DNA of 64,000 nt from Aureispira sp. CCB-E (GCF_031326345.1 NZ_CP133671.1:2294001-2358000), one strand, 5' to 3'. Shown: positions 26,876-36,642, counted from the first letter of the stretch. Numbers and translations: made by a program. The notes: generated from the letters alone by a model not told the origin.

Positions 26876-29173
26876 TTAAACATCTGCTTTGATAATTTCT
26901 ACTTCTATAAATTTAGAGGCAGGAGTGTTGCTTTTTTTTGCAACATTATCAATGTGTACCAAGGCATTAGTTTCTGGAAAATACGTGCCAATGCATCCTT
27001 GTGCAATATCATATCCTACCACTTTAAAGTTATTGGCAGCCCTTTGTTCTCCTTTAAAATAGCTTCTAAAGTGAATAATGTCTTTATCTTTTAAACCAAG
27101 ATTTTGCATATCTTTTTTGTTCATCAATGCAATGCGGCGTTCATTGAGAATACCACGATAACGATCATCTAAACCATAAATAGTGGTATTGTATTGATCG
27201 TGTGTGCGAATTGTCATCATAATAAAACGCCCTTCGGACACTTTTCGTTTGGGGATAGGATTGATGGTTAATTGTGCTTTTTGAGAAGTAGTGTTAAAGG
27301 TACGGTTGCGAGCACAATTCGGAAGGTAAAAACCAGCAGGTTTTCGAACTCGTTCGTTATAATTATCAAAACCAGCGACAACAGCCTCTATATGGTTTCG
27401 AATAACATCATAATTATCAACCATGGCAGTCCAATTGATAGAGGTGTCTTTTCCAAAAGTTGCTTCAGCGATTCCTTGGACGATAGCAGGCTCACTTTTT
27501 AAATGCTTAGAAGCGGGCTCAAAATTACCTTCACTAAGATGTACTACTCCCATAGAATTTTCGACCGTAACAAATTGTCGACCAGAAGATTGGAAGTCTT
27601 TTTCAGCTCTAGAAAGGCAAGGCAATATAAGTGCTTCTTTTCCTGTCACTAAGTGCGAACGATTGAGTTTAGTTGATATTTGAACGGTTAGAGCACAGTT
27701 TTGAACCGCTTCTCCTGTTAGTTGACTATCAGGCGTCGCAGAAATAAAGTTGCCTCCCATAGCTACAAAAACTTTAACCAACCCTTTTTTCATCGCATGG
27801 ATACTATGAACGACATCATAACCGTGCGGACGAGGGGCTCTGATGTTAAATTCTTGGTCTAGATTTGCCAAAAAAGTTTCGGGTGGAGCCTCCCATATAC
27901 CAACAGTTCGATCGCCCTGTACATTGCTATGACCACGAACGGGGCAAGTGCCAGCCCCTTCTTTGCCAATAGCGCCTTTAAGTAGTAAAATATTGACGAT
28001 TTCACGAATGTTTTGCACGCCATTTTCATGTTGCGTAATGCCCATTGCCCAACAGATAATGATTTTTTTATTGTCGATGAGCAATTGTGCAAAAGCACGA
28101 ATTTCTGCTTCTGATACACCACTTTCTTCCACTGCTTCTTGAAAATCACTTTGCTCTAAATCGGCAATTAAAGCCTCATAACCTTCACAATGTTCTTGAA
28201 TAAAAGGAAGGTCAAAGACAGTACCAGGTTGCTTTTTTTCTGCTTCAAGCATGAGTATCATAACTGCTTTGAGTAGAGCTACATCTCCATTGATGCGAAC
28301 TTGGAGGTATTGATCTGTAATTTTGGTTCCTCCTTTGACAACTTCTACAGGGCTTTGAGGATTAACAAAGCGTTCTAAACCTGCTTCAGGAATCGGATTG
28401 ATACTAACTACTTTGCCACCATTTTTTTTGCAATGGCTTAGTGCTGTTAACATACGAGGATGATTGGTTCCTGGATTTTGTCCCATGACGACAATTACCT
28501 CCGCTTGGTGCAAATCTTCAAGTGTTACCGACCCCTTGCCAATTCCCAGAGTTTCGCCAAGCCCTTTGCCACTCGATTCATGACACATATTAGAACAATC
28601 AGGAAGATTATTAGTGCCTAACTGGCGAGCCAATAGTTGATACATAAAGGCAGCTTCATTGCTGGTGCGCCCCGAAGTATAAAAAACAGCTTCATTGGGA
28701 TCATTAAGTTGTGTTAAATGTTTGGCAATTAACTTGAACGCATCTTCCCAAGAAATAGGTTGGTAGTTAGAACTATTGGCAGGCAAATACATAGGTTCTG
28801 TAATTCGTCCCGATTTGCCAATTTTGTAATCAGACCATTGGCTCATTGTTTCAACGCTATATTGAGCAAAGAAATCAGGCGTAACTTTTCGAGTCGTAGA
28901 CTCTTCTGCTAATGCTTTGACACCATTTTCGCAGTATTCGCCCAATGAAGAACGCTTGCCATCAGGGTCAGGCCATGCACATCCAGGGCAATCAAAGCCT
29001 CCTTTTTGATTCATTTTGTTCAAGCGTTTGATCCCTTCCCAAACACCCATTTCTTTGTTTAGGTGTTGTAAAGAAGCCACCAGGGCAGGAATTCCTGCTG
29101 CTTTTCGCTTGCGTTCAGTGAGTTTTAAATTTTCAAAATTTTCGGGGGGCACGATTTGAACATTTCTTTTCAT
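26876..29173 (-). CDS. FdhF/YdeP-family molybdopterin oxidoreductase (formate dehydrogenase alpha-like)
   Basis: 765 residues of the bis-MGD oxidoreductase superfamily. The N-terminus has FDCPGCAWPDP and YCENGVKAL rather than a standard four-Cys FeS cluster motif, a feature of the YdeP subfamily. Then come ISWEDAFKLIAKHL, VFYTSGRTSNEAAFMYQLLA and DCSNMCHESSGKGLGETLG (position of the Mo ligand), the MGD-binding VIVVMGQNPGTNHPRML, and the C-terminal molydopterin dinucleotide-binding barrel (RFIMMTIRTHDQYNTTIYGL). It is cytosolic, with no Tat signal. Formate oxidation is the family guess; YdeP members are not well defined biochemically. fdhD lies nearby and fhs is divergent. Confidence 0.9.
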   Translation of the reverse strand: MKRNVQIVPPENFENLKLTERKRKAAGIPALVASLQHLNKEMGVWEGIKRLNKMNQKGGFDCPGCAWPDPDGKRSSLGEYCENGVKALAEESTTRKVTPDFFAQYSVETMSQWSDYKIGKSGRITEPMYLPANSSNYQPISWEDAFKLIAKHLTQLNDPNEAVFYTSGRTSNEAAFMYQLLARQLGTNNLPDCSNMCHESSGKGLGETLGIGKGSVTLEDLHQAEVIVVMGQNPGTNHPRMLTALSHCKKNGGKVVSINPIPEAGLERFVNPQSPVEVVKGGTKITDQYLQVRINGDVALLKAVMILMLEAEKKQPGTVFDLPFIQEHCEGYEALIADLEQSDFQEAVEESGVSEAEIRAFAQLLIDNKKIIICWAMGITQHENGVQNIREIVNILLLKGAIGKEGAGTCPVRGHSNVQGDRTVGIWEAPPETFLANLDQEFNIRAPRPHGYDVVHSIHAMKKGLVKVFVAMGGNFISATPDSQLTGEAVQNCALTVQISTKLNRSHLVTGKEALILPCLSRAEKDFQSSGRQFVTVENSMGVVHLSEGNFEPASKHLKSEPAIVQGIAEATFGKDTSINWTAMVDNYDVIRNHIEAVVAGFDNYNERVRKPAGFYLPNCARNRTFNTTSQKAQLTINPIPKRKVSEGRFIMMTIRTHDQYNTTIYGLDDRYRGILNERRIALMNKKDMQNLGLKDKDIIHFRSYFKGEQRAANNFKVVGYDIAQGCIGTYFPETNALVHIDNVAKKSNTPASKFIEVEIIKADV

Positions 29174-29264
29174 AGTGGAGGTATATCTAAGTAATAATTT
29201 GGCGTCTCAATAACTATTGTTTCGTAGAGTATGTTGAGTAGGATCATAGTCTTTGCTTTTTTAC

Positions 29265-29337
29265 TTTAAAAAGTAAACAACTAAGCGATAGCGATCTCAC
29301 GAAGTACCACGCAGTAGCAGCGAAGCTAATCTACGAA
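29265..29337 (-). repeat. Composite intergenic repeat (two modules)
   Basis: AAAAAGTAAACAACTAAGCG then ATAGCGATCTC (29270-29300, also at 10091-10121), joined to CACGAAGTACCACGCAGTAG then CAGCGAAGCTAA, the core on the minus strand. It lies in the 473-bp divergent gap between the YdeP-like gene and fhs. The rest of the gap is AT-rich; TTTGATTATTAATAGAATG near 29590 resembles a worn MITE-type module. Confidence 0.72.
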
Positions 29338-29646
29338 CTAACTACTAAACTTATTGTACATGAAAAAAATATTGGGTGGCTGTTTTAGCAGTCATTTTAG
29401 CTTAAACGAAACAGTTATAATTGGATACAAGCCTTTCCAAAGATTTTTATTCGATGTTAGTTGATAATCTCATTCAAGGTACTAAATTCTACTAGAATTA
29501 ACAAAAAACCACTTAGTCTTTAAATTGTAGTAAAACAAGTTTATATTGTATAAAACTTATCTACTTTACTTTGCGGGGGAGTTGTATTAATTTGATTATT
29601 AATAGAATGTGATTTTATTGGTCAATTCTCCAAAAAACTACTCAAA

Positions 29647-31332
29647 ATGGAAGAAACAAAATTCCTTACGGATATTGAAATTGCACAGAACAACGAAATG
29701 AGTCACATCAAACAGGTGGCAGAGAAATTGAACATTCAAGAGGATGATTTAGAATATTATGGAAAATATAAGGCAAAGCTTCCTTTGTCTCTAATTGATG
29801 ATGCTAAAGTTGCCAATGGCAATTTAATTTTGGTAACAGCTATGACGCCAACTCCTGCGGGAGAAGGAAAAACCACGACATCCATTGGTTTGACAGAGGG
29901 GCTAAATAAGATAGGGAAGACGACGACAGTTGTTTTGAGAGAACCTTCTTTAGGACCTGTTTTTGGAATTAAAGGTGGTGCTGCTGGTGGTGGTTATGCA
30001 CAGGTGGTGCCCATGGAAGATATTAACCTACATTTTACAGGTGACTTTGCTGCTGTAGAAAAAGCAAATAATTTGTTATCTGCATTGATTGATAATAATA
30101 TTCAGAGCAAGACTAGAAATTTGGGCATTGATCCTAGAACAATCGTTTGGAAACGAGTCATGGATATGAATGATCGAGCTTTGCGCCAAATTACAATAGG
30201 GCTAGGAGGCACTGGAAATGGTATCCCTAGAGAAGATGGTTTTAATATAACGCCTGCTTCAGAGGTCATGGCCATTCTTTGTATGGCAAGAGATATGGAA
30301 GATTTGAAAGAAAAACTAGGTAATATTTTTATAGGTTTTACTTTTGATAAAAAACCTGTTTATGCTAGAGATTTGAAAGCACAAGATGCTATGGCTATTT
30401 TGTTAAAAGATGCTATCAAACCAAATTTGGTGCAAACACTAGAGGAAAATCCCGCTATTATTCACGGAGGACCATTTGCCAACATTGCACAAGGAACCAA
30501 TACTATTATTGCCACAAAAATGGGACTATCTTTATCGGATTATGTAGTAACAGAGGCAGGATTTGGAGCAGATTTAGGAGCTGAAAAATTCTTAAATATC
30601 AAGTGCGTTGCGGGTGGATTAAAACCGAAGGCAGTTGTTTTGGTAGCAACAATTCGTGCGTTGAGACACCACGGGGGGGCATCAAAAGAGGAGTACAATA
30701 CGGCAAGTGTAGAACGGGTAGGAAAAGGATTTGAAAACCTTGAGAAACATATTGAAAATTGTCAAAAATTTGGATTGAATCCTGTCGTTGCTATTAATGC
30801 ATTTCCTAGTGATACCGATGCTGAAATAGAATTAATTCAAGCTGAATGTAAAAAATTAGGCGTGCAAGCGATTGTTGCGAACGGTTGGGCTGATGGTGGT
30901 GATGGAATGACTAATTTGGCTCAAGCAGTTGTAGATGAGGTAGAATCAAATCGCAATAACTTTAGTGCTTTGTATGATTGGAATTTGCCTGTTAAAGAAA
31001 AAATTGAGACCATTGCTAAGGAAATTTATGGGGCAGATGGTGTTACTTATTCTAAGAAAGCAGAATTGGATTTGAGAAGAATTGCTCGGCTTGGTTTAGA
31101 GCAGTTGCCTGTGTGTATGGCAAAAACGCAGAAGTCTTTTTCTGATAACGATAAATTACTGGGATGTCCAACTAATTTTACAGTAGAGGTTCGAGAGTTT
31201 GAATATGCCGTAGGAGCAGGATTTATTATTCCTATTTTAGGAAAAATGATGCGGATGCCTGGTTTGCCTGCGGTGCCATCTTCGGAAGGAATGACGATTG
31301 ATAATAATGGTAAAATCTCAGGATTATCATAA
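29647..31332 (+). CDS. fhs: Formate-tetrahydrofolate ligase
   Basis: A 561-residue cytosolic enzyme that makes 10-formyl-tetrahydrofolate from formate, THF and ATP. Motifs: the P-loop [16 protein letters not shown] (about residue 75), the [21 protein letters not shown] region, [27 protein letters not shown]-type segment [17 protein letters not shown], and the C-terminal [14 protein letters not shown]-like end [16 protein letters not shown]. The length matches the family. It sits next to a formate-type molybdoenzyme and not far from folP, suggesting that formate either enters or leaves the one-carbon pool here. A terminator follows at 31478. Confidence 0.97.
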   Translation: MEETKFLTDIEIAQNNEMSHIKQVAEKLNIQEDDLEYYGKYKAKLPLSLIDDAKVANGNLILVTAMTPTPAGEGKTTTSIGLTEGLNKIGKTTTVVLREPSLGPVFGIKGGAAGGGYAQVVPMEDINLHFTGDFAAVEKANNLLSALIDNNIQSKTRNLGIDPRTIVWKRVMDMNDRALRQITIGLGGTGNGIPREDGFNITPASEVMAILCMARDMEDLKEKLGNIFIGFTFDKKPVYARDLKAQDAMAILLKDAIKPNLVQTLEENPAIIHGGPFANIAQGTNTIIATKMGLSLSDYVVTEAGFGADLGAEKFLNIKCVAGGLKPKAVVLVATIRALRHHGGASKEEYNTASVERVGKGFENLEKHIENCQKFGLNPVVAINAFPSDTDAEIELIQAECKKLGVQAIVANGWADGGDGMTNLAQAVVDEVESNRNNFSALYDWNLPVKEKIETIAKEIYGADGVTYSKKAELDLRRIARLGLEQLPVCMAKTQKSFSDNDKLLGCPTNFTVEVREFEYAVGAGFIIPILGKMMRMPGLPAVPSSEGMTIDNNGKISGLS

Positions 31333-31368
31333 TAAATGAATTTTAAGCACTCATGCAATACGACGTAG

Positions 31369-31405
31369 TTAGCTGCGCTGCTACTGCATGGTTTCAACGG
31401 AGTAA
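31369..31405 (+). repeat. Core intergenic repeat copy after fhs
   Basis: TTAGCTGCGCTGC then TACTGCATGGT (31369-31392), followed by TTCAACGGAGTA, which is also the end motif of the MITE-like element at 16410-16549. Confidence 0.75.
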
Positions 31406-31477
31406 TGATTCGTTGAGTAGGCGTTTTCTTTTGAAGTAAATTTTGTGGATAGAGAAAATCATAAGAACAATTTTTTG

Positions 31478-31518
31478 AAAATCACGTTTTACTGCCAATG
31501 GTGTAAGACGTGATTTTT
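31478..31518 (+). terminator. Intrinsic terminator downstream of fhs
   Basis: AAAATCACGTTTTAC (31478-31492) pairs with GTAAGACGTGATTTTT (31503-31518) with one bulge, ending in a T run. Confidence 0.75.
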
Positions 31519-31562
31519 TATCTAAAAGGGCAAGCAATTATAAGATAATAAAAAACAAATTG

Positions 31563-31594
31563 TTTGATTTTTTAGGGATAAACTAATACCTTTG
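31563..31594 (+). promoter_or_regulatory. Promoter of the restriction-modification operon
   Basis: TTTG (31563-31566), 20 nt, TACCTTTG (31587-31594): an exact match to the Bacteroidota consensus. Initiation about 7 nt downstream would place the 5' end at about 31600, almost at the ATG of the 23-codon frame at 31604. Confidence 0.75.
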
Positions 31595-31603
31595 TAGGTG
31601 CCT

Positions 31604-31675
31604 ATGGGCAAAAAATACCCCAAGCAAAAGGGACATGATTGGTTTAAAGTAGGCTACTCTGAGAAAAATAAATAA
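31604..31675 (+). CDS. Possible 23-residue leader peptide before the methyltransferase
   Basis: The frame MGKKYPKQKGHDWFKVGYSE plus NKN-type ending starts just after the predicted transcription start and stops 1 nt before the methyltransferase ATG. It is basic, with no known family. Its position between promoter and methyltransferase would suit translational coupling or leader-type control of the operon. It could also be chance or a remnant. Evidence is positional only. Confidence 0.3.
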   Translation: MGKKYPKQKGHDWFKVGYSEKNK

Positions 31676-31676
31676 T

Positions 31677-32693
31677 ATGATGAAAATAGCTTCGTTTTTT
31701 GCAGGTGCAGGAGGCTTAGATTTAGGATTTGAAAAAGCTGGATTTGAGGTTGTTTGGGCAAATGAATACGATAAAGATATTTGGGAAACTTATGAGAAAA
31801 ATCATCTAAACACCACCTTAGATCGAAGAAGTATTACAAAAGTAGAAGCTAATGAAGTGCCCGACTGTGATGGTATTATTGGGGGACCTCCTTGCCAAAG
31901 TTGGAGCGAGGCAGGGGCTTTGAGAGGTATTGATGACAAAAGAGGACAGTTGTTTTTTGATTTTATTAGAATCTTAGAAGCAAAGCAACCTAAGTTCTTT
32001 TTGGCTGAAAATGTAAGTGGTATGTTATTGCCTAGACATAGTCAAGCTTTGGAGAATATAAAAAAGATGTTTAAAGGAGCTGGTTATGAATTGTCTTTTA
32101 AATTGCTAAATGCCTCCAATTACAATGTTCCACAAGATAGAAAACGAGTTTTTTTTATCGGAATAAGAAACGATTTGAAGTTTGAATTTAAGTTTCCTGA
32201 AATCACTTTCCCAAAAATCAATCTTAGAGAGGCAATTGGTGACTTACAACATACTGTTATGCCTGCTTTAGAAGGAAATAAAACCAATGGAGAACGTTGC
32301 AAAGTCCCTAACCACGAGTATATGATAGGTGGCTTTTCATCCATGTTTATGTCTAGAAATCGGGTTAGAACGTGGGAAGAACAGTCTTTTACCATTCAAG
32401 CAGGGGGACGGCATGCCCCAATTCATCCGCAAGCACCTAAAATGCAATTGGTAGAACAAAACAAGCGCATCTTTGTTCCTGGAAAAGAAGAGCTGTATAG
32501 ACGATTGAGTATTCGAGAATGTGCAAGAATTCAAACATTTCCAGATGATTTTATTTTTCATTATACCAAAGTAGCAGCAGGTTATAAAATGATAGGAAAT
32601 GCAGTGCCTGTTAATTTAGCTAAGTTCTTAGCACAAAGTATCAAGCAGCAATTAGAAGAAAATGCCCTTCACAAAATTTCATTAAGTCAGTAA
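31677..32693 (+). CDS. DNA (cytosine-5) methyltransferase of an NgoPII-type R-M system
   Basis: 338 residues with all main C5-methyltransferase motifs: I FFAGAGGLDLGFEKAGF (SAM site), IV GGPPCQSWSEAG (catalytic Cys), VI FFLAENVSGML, VIII NVPQDRKRVFFIGIR, IX RECARIQTFPDDF and X YKMIGNAVPVNLA. It transfers a methyl group to C5 of cytosine in the target and protects host DNA from the partner endonuclease encoded 57 bp downstream. The endonuclease family suggests target GGCC; that is inference. The start is ATG ATG at 31677, immediately after the small upstream frame. The consensus promoter sits about 85 bp upstream. R-M pairs are commonly acquired horizontally. Confidence 0.95.
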   Translation: MMKIASFFAGAGGLDLGFEKAGFEVVWANEYDKDIWETYEKNHLNTTLDRRSITKVEANEVPDCDGIIGGPPCQSWSEAGALRGIDDKRGQLFFDFIRILEAKQPKFFLAENVSGMLLPRHSQALENIKKMFKGAGYELSFKLLNASNYNVPQDRKRVFFIGIRNDLKFEFKFPEITFPKINLREAIGDLQHTVMPALEGNKTNGERCKVPNHEYMIGGFSSMFMSRNRVRTWEEQSFTIQAGGRHAPIHPQAPKMQLVEQNKRIFVPGKEELYRRLSIRECARIQTFPDDFIFHYTKVAAGYKMIGNAVPVNLAKFLAQSIKQQLEENALHKISLSQ

Positions 32694-32750
32694 CAAATTG
32701 TTCCTTAGAGTACGATTTGTAGTCCAGCAATTTCTTAATTACAACCAAAT

Positions 32751-33599
32751 ATGACCAATATCCTAGAGGCAATTAGTAATATAGTCGCATACCAAAAATT
32801 TGAACTTAAAACTACATACGGTGGCAAAAATAGGATGAATAATATAGGGGAGGCTTTAGAACAATATATTAAAGATGCTTTTGCCAATACTTTGAGCGAA
32901 GCATCTGAACTAAAGAAAATGGAAGTTTTTAACCAGAAATTTTCTTGGCTGGGCAATCAAAATCATCCACCAGATATTATGATAAAAGGTGGAGATGCTA
33001 TTGAGGTGAAAAAAATACAGAGTGCCAATAGCTCTTTGGCATTAAATAGCTCCTATCCCAAAGCGAATATCCATGCTTCTAGTCCTATGATTACCAATGA
33101 TTGTAGAAATTGCGAAGTGTGGACAGAAAAAGATCTTATTTATTGTATTGGTCATGTTACTAAGGAGCGTTTGCAATCTATTTGGATGGTATATGGGCAT
33201 TTGTATGCTGCACAACATGCTACTTATCAAAGGATAAAAGAAACCATATCAACTGGTATTAAAACAATTCCCAACGTAGAGTTTTCTGAAACCAAAGAGT
33301 TGGGAAGGGTTAACCGTGTGGATCCTCTTGGAATTACAAATTTGAGAATTAGAGGGATGTGGCAAATAGAGAACCCTCGAAAAGTGTACCATTATCTACA
33401 TCAAAAAACAACAGCAGCTTTTGAGTTGGTTGCAATTGTTCCTTTAGAAAAATATCAATCGTTTGAAAAGGAAAGCAGAACAAGGATAGAACAATTAGAG
33501 TCTTCTGTATTTAGCATAACAGCGGCAAACGTTAAAGACCCTAATAATCCTGCCAAATTGATTCCTTGTCAATTAATCAAATTTATATTACCTCAGTAG
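32751..33599 (+). CDS. NgoPII-family type II restriction endonuclease
   Basis: 282 residues. The N-terminus, MTNILEAISNIVAYQKFELK then GKNRMNNIGEALEQYIKDAF, matches what I know of the NgoPII endonuclease family, whose prototype cuts GGCC. The PD-(D/E)XK-like core is probably PPDIMIKGGDAIEVKKIQS (Asp ... Glu-x-Lys) at about residues 75-93. The segment GITNLRIRGMWQIENPRKVY is also family-like. It follows the cognate methyltransferase on the same strand, so the pair forms a complete system. The 10-bp gap to the convergent TPR gene leaves no room for a separate terminator. Confidence 0.87.
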   Translation: MTNILEAISNIVAYQKFELKTTYGGKNRMNNIGEALEQYIKDAFANTLSEASELKKMEVFNQKFSWLGNQNHPPDIMIKGGDAIEVKKIQSANSSLALNSSYPKANIHASSPMITNDCRNCEVWTEKDLIYCIGHVTKERLQSIWMVYGHLYAAQHATYQRIKETISTGIKTIPNVEFSETKELGRVNRVDPLGITNLRIRGMWQIENPRKVYHYLHQKTTAAFELVAIVPLEKYQSFEKESRTRIEQLESSVFSITAANVKDPNNPAKLIPCQLIKFILPQ

Positions 33600-33609
33600 A
33601 GGAATTATT

Positions 33610-34329
33610 TTACTGCCCTTCACAATATTTATCGTATTGTCTGAGTGCTAAGGGATGTCCTAAGTTGGCTGCTTTTTTTATATCCGCACAAGCTTTATCG
33701 TGCAGCAAGACTTGAAGGTAGATTAGTCCTCGATAGTAATATGGAGTGGCAAATTTAGGATTAAACTCTATGGCTTTGGTATAATCTTCAATAGCACCTT
33801 TTAAATCATTTTCTTGCTGTTTTAGAAAAGCTAATTTGACATAAATATCTGCATTCCCACCATCCATAACCAATGTAGATTGAAAATCTTTTTTGGCTTC
33901 TTCGTATTGACCAAGTTGAAAGTAGGCTAAACCACGGTGATAAATATATTTTGACTTTTGTGGGTTTAGCTGAATTGCTTTGGTGTAATCAGGAATAGCG
34001 GATTCGTATTGTTTGACTTTTACCTTTGAAACAGCCCTATAAAAGTGTAAAATAGGAGCTAATTGAGGAAACTCATTAATTTTAAGTGCTTCGTCCAATA
34101 TCTCAATACTTTTTTGGTAACGCCCTCCGTCAAAATGGACGATTGCTTCTTTCATAAGCGTTTCGGCATTTTCCTCTGGTTCTGGGGGAGGAAGCTGTGC
34201 AAAGTATTTCGCATTATTACCCTGATTGGCACTACTATCTATCGTAGATGTAGAGGTGCTGTCTTGGGCAAACAAAATACTATTACCAATTAGTAATAAG
34301 AAAAGTCCTATTGACTTTAATGGTCTCAT
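33610..34329 (-). CDS. Tetratricopeptide repeat protein, secreted or periplasmic
   Basis: 239 residues with a signal peptide (KSIGLFLLLIGNSILFAQ). About five TPR units follow from residue 55: ALKINEFPQLAPILHFYRAV, YESAIPDYTKAIQLNPQKSK, YHRGLAYFQLGQYEEAKKDF, DIYVKLAFLKQQENDLKGAI and YYYRGLIYLQVLLHDKACAD. Such proteins are protein-interaction scaffolds at the envelope; the partner is unknown. The final unit (DKACADIKKAANLGHPLALR) resembles Sel1-type endings. It is convergent with, and almost touching, the restriction endonuclease gene. Confidence 0.88.
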   Translation of the reverse strand: MRPLKSIGLFLLLIGNSILFAQDSTSTSTIDSSANQGNNAKYFAQLPPPEPEENAETLMKEAIVHFDGGRYQKSIEILDEALKINEFPQLAPILHFYRAVSKVKVKQYESAIPDYTKAIQLNPQKSKYIYHRGLAYFQLGQYEEAKKDFQSTLVMDGGNADIYVKLAFLKQQENDLKGAIEDYTKAIEFNPKFATPYYYRGLIYLQVLLHDKACADIKKAANLGHPLALRQYDKYCEGQ

Positions 34330-34770
34330 ACTGTATAAGTTTTGATGCTAAAATAAGAGCAAAGATAATGTTGAAATATTGAATAGAATAATTTTTAATG
34401 TCCAATTCTCAAATTCAACCTTTTGAGTGGTTTTATACAAAAGCTATACCGTCTCTGTATGAAAGTATTTTTAGAGACCGTTTCAGAAGTATTTTTTTCT
34501 TGAAAATATCGTCTCAAAAGCATAAAATAGATGCACAAATTTGGATAAGAAATTTTATATTTGTAATCTGTTTTAAGAAAATTGTAACACTTTCACTTTC
34601 TAAGTATTCTATCAGTACTTGGCAACCGCAAACAATAAGTATGAATTGTTTGTATACTCGCAAGGGTACCTAATTAAAAATGAATAAAGCCTGCCCCTAA
34701 ATAGGCTTAGTATACTTATAAATTGGTGTGCAAAATGGGGTATTATATAGGGAAGCCAAGTAAAATATTC

Positions 34771-34855
34771 GTTGAAACCATGTCGTAGCATCGTTGGTAA
34801 ATCCTCATGAAAGGAAGTTCATGAAATCAATGCCACGCAGTAGCAGCACAGCTAA
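34771..34855 (-). repeat. Two core repeat copies, one degenerate, upstream of folP
   Basis: CGTTGAAACCATGTCGTAGC then ATCGTTGGTAA (34771-34800) is a worn copy. CCACGCAGTAGCAGCACAGC then TAA (34833-34855) is a near-exact core read on the minus strand. Between them ATGAAAGGAAGTTCATGAAA forms a small palindrome. The remainder of the 566-bp gap (34330-34770) has no convincing gene; AAGCCT/AGGCTT near 34685-34707 is a weak hairpin. Confidence 0.7.
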
Positions 34856-34895
34856 TTACTAATGCAATGCTTAGTGGAATATTAGTATCAAATAT

Positions 34896-35726
34896 ATGAC
34901 TATAAACTGTCGAGGAACACTATTAGATTTGTCTACTCCAATTGTAATGGGGATATTGAATATAACGCCTGATTCGTTTTTTGAGGGAAGCCGAATGAAA
35001 ACAGAGCACGAAGTTCGGGGACAAGTTGAACAAATGCTAGAAGAAGGAGCTCGTATTATAGATATTGGAGGTGTATCTTCAAGACCTGGGGCTGATTTTG
35101 TACCTGTCAAGGAGGAACTAAATCGTGTTATTCCAATTATTGACTTATTAGTGAAGCATTATCCAGAAGCATTGCTATCAATTGATACGTATAGGGCAGA
35201 GGTAGCTAAAGAATCTATTCAGTCAGGGATACATCTTATTAATGATATTTCTGCATCTAGTATAGATGATGCGTTGTTGGATGTCGTCGCAAAAAATGAA
35301 GTTCCTTATGTATTGATGCACATGCAAGGAACACCTGAAACGATGCAACAAAAACCTCATTATAAATCGGTCGTAGTCGATGTCTTGGATTTTTTGATTG
35401 AGAAAATAGCTTTGTTAAAAAAGAAAGGAATTGAAGATATTATTATTGACCCAGGATTTGGATTTGGAAAAACGATTGCTCATAATTATCAATTGCTTAA
35501 TCACTTAGCTGTCTACAAAACATTGCAAATGCCAATTCTTGCAGGTATATCACGCAAATCTATGATATGGAAGGTATTGGGCAATACGCCTGAAAAAGCA
35601 TTAAATGGAACAACAGCTTTACATGTAATTGCGTTACAAAATGGGGCAAGCATTTTGCGTGTTCATGATGTTAAACCAGCGATGGAAGCGATTCAATTGA
35701 TGGAAATATTGGATAAGCATCAATAG
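34896..35726 (+). CDS. folP: Dihydropteroate synthase
   Basis: A 276-residue TIM-barrel enzyme of folate synthesis that joins para-aminobenzoate to the pterin pyrophosphate. Hallmarks: VMGILNITPDSFFEGSR (loop 1), IIDIGGVSSRPGA, LLSIDTYRAEVAKES, LINDISAS, YVLMHMQGTPETMQ, IIIDPGFGFGKT (the phosphate- and pterin-site Asp/Gly/Lys), LAGISRKSMIWKVLG and ILRVHDVKPAMEA. No fusion to folK is present. The gene is followed by miaE with a 71-bp gap. Its product feeds the one-carbon pool used by fhs nearby, although the two are not in an operon. Confidence 0.97.
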   Translation: MTINCRGTLLDLSTPIVMGILNITPDSFFEGSRMKTEHEVRGQVEQMLEEGARIIDIGGVSSRPGADFVPVKEELNRVIPIIDLLVKHYPEALLSIDTYRAEVAKESIQSGIHLINDISASSIDDALLDVVAKNEVPYVLMHMQGTPETMQQKPHYKSVVVDVLDFLIEKIALLKKKGIEDIIIDPGFGFGKTIAHNYQLLNHLAVYKTLQMPILAGISRKSMIWKVLGNTPEKALNGTTALHVIALQNGASILRVHDVKPAMEAIQLMEILDKHQ

Positions 35727-35797
35727 CTATTTTAAACGAAAATAAACAGAAGACTATTATTACTTGACAAAGTAACTAGGATATAGAATAAATAAAT

Positions 35798-36406
35798 ATG
35801 GAAAATAAAAACAGTGGTAAGCGTGTATTGGGGATTCAATTGCCTACAGATCCTCGATGGGTAGATATGGCAGAAATGAGTCTTCAAGATATCTTAACCG
35901 ATCATGCTTATTGTGAACAGAAGGCAACAACGAGTTGTATTAGTTTGATTCAACGTTATTCAGACAAAGAATTATTAGTTGAAAAAGTAACTCCTGTTGT
36001 GTCGGAGGAGTGGAGTCATTTTAGATTGGTGCTCAAAGAGCTAGAAAAGAGAGGGTTGAAGCTAGGGCGCCAAAGGAAAGATGAGTATGTCAATGGGCTG
36101 TTAAAATTTGTCCGAAAAGGAGTAACGCCTGATGAGCTGTTCTTAGATAGAATTTTGGTCTGTGCTATGATTGAGGCTCGGAGTTGTGAACGTTTTCGTT
36201 TGCTTTCTTTGAATATTAAAGAAGAAGCTTTGCGCAATTTTTACCATAAATTTATGGTATCTGAGGCAGGACATTACCGAATGTTTTTGGATTTAGCAGA
36301 GCATTATTTAGGCAAAGAACTGACACAAGAACGTTGGAAAGCTTGTTTGGAGTTTGAAGCCGATTTGGTCAAAGGATTAAAACCTAGAGCTGATAGAATG
36401 CATTGA
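35798..36406 (+). CDS. miaE: tRNA-(ms2io6A)-hydroxylase MiaE
   Basis: A 202-residue ferritin-like non-heme diiron monooxygenase that hydroxylates the isopentenyl group of ms2i6A37 in tRNAs reading UNN codons. Diiron ligand patterns: EEWSHFRLVLKELEKRG (ExxH), EARSCERFRLL and SEAGHYRMFLDLAEHYLG (ExxH). Its N-terminal WVDMAEMSLQDILTDHAYCE is family-typical. No signal peptide. It shares direction with folP upstream and may be cotranscribed. Downstream lies a 236-bp gap. Confidence 0.93.
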   Translation: MENKNSGKRVLGIQLPTDPRWVDMAEMSLQDILTDHAYCEQKATTSCISLIQRYSDKELLVEKVTPVVSEEWSHFRLVLKELEKRGLKLGRQRKDEYVNGLLKFVRKGVTPDELFLDRILVCAMIEARSCERFRLLSLNIKEEALRNFYHKFMVSEAGHYRMFLDLAEHYLGKELTQERWKACLEFEADLVKGLKPRADRMH

Positions 36407-36642
36407 ATTATAAATAGTTAAGTTTTTTTTGCAACTATTTTATAAACTTATTGTCATTAGTATGAGCCACTAATATTTGTCATAGAGTCCCCCAGTTAAT
36501 TGTTTTGAGTTTTTATGGTTGTAAGAGCTTGATTTAGAGTTTCTAAATGGGGTTCGTGCAATAAAGAGTTTACGAATTCAAAAATAATTTTACCATGCTC
36601 TTTCTTTAGTTGTCAATTTTCGTTACCGCAAAAAATCAAATT

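Noticed and set aside
34398-34673. 91-codon plus-strand frame between the TPR gene and folP
   Set aside because: The product has no domain features and a composition unlike neighbouring proteins.
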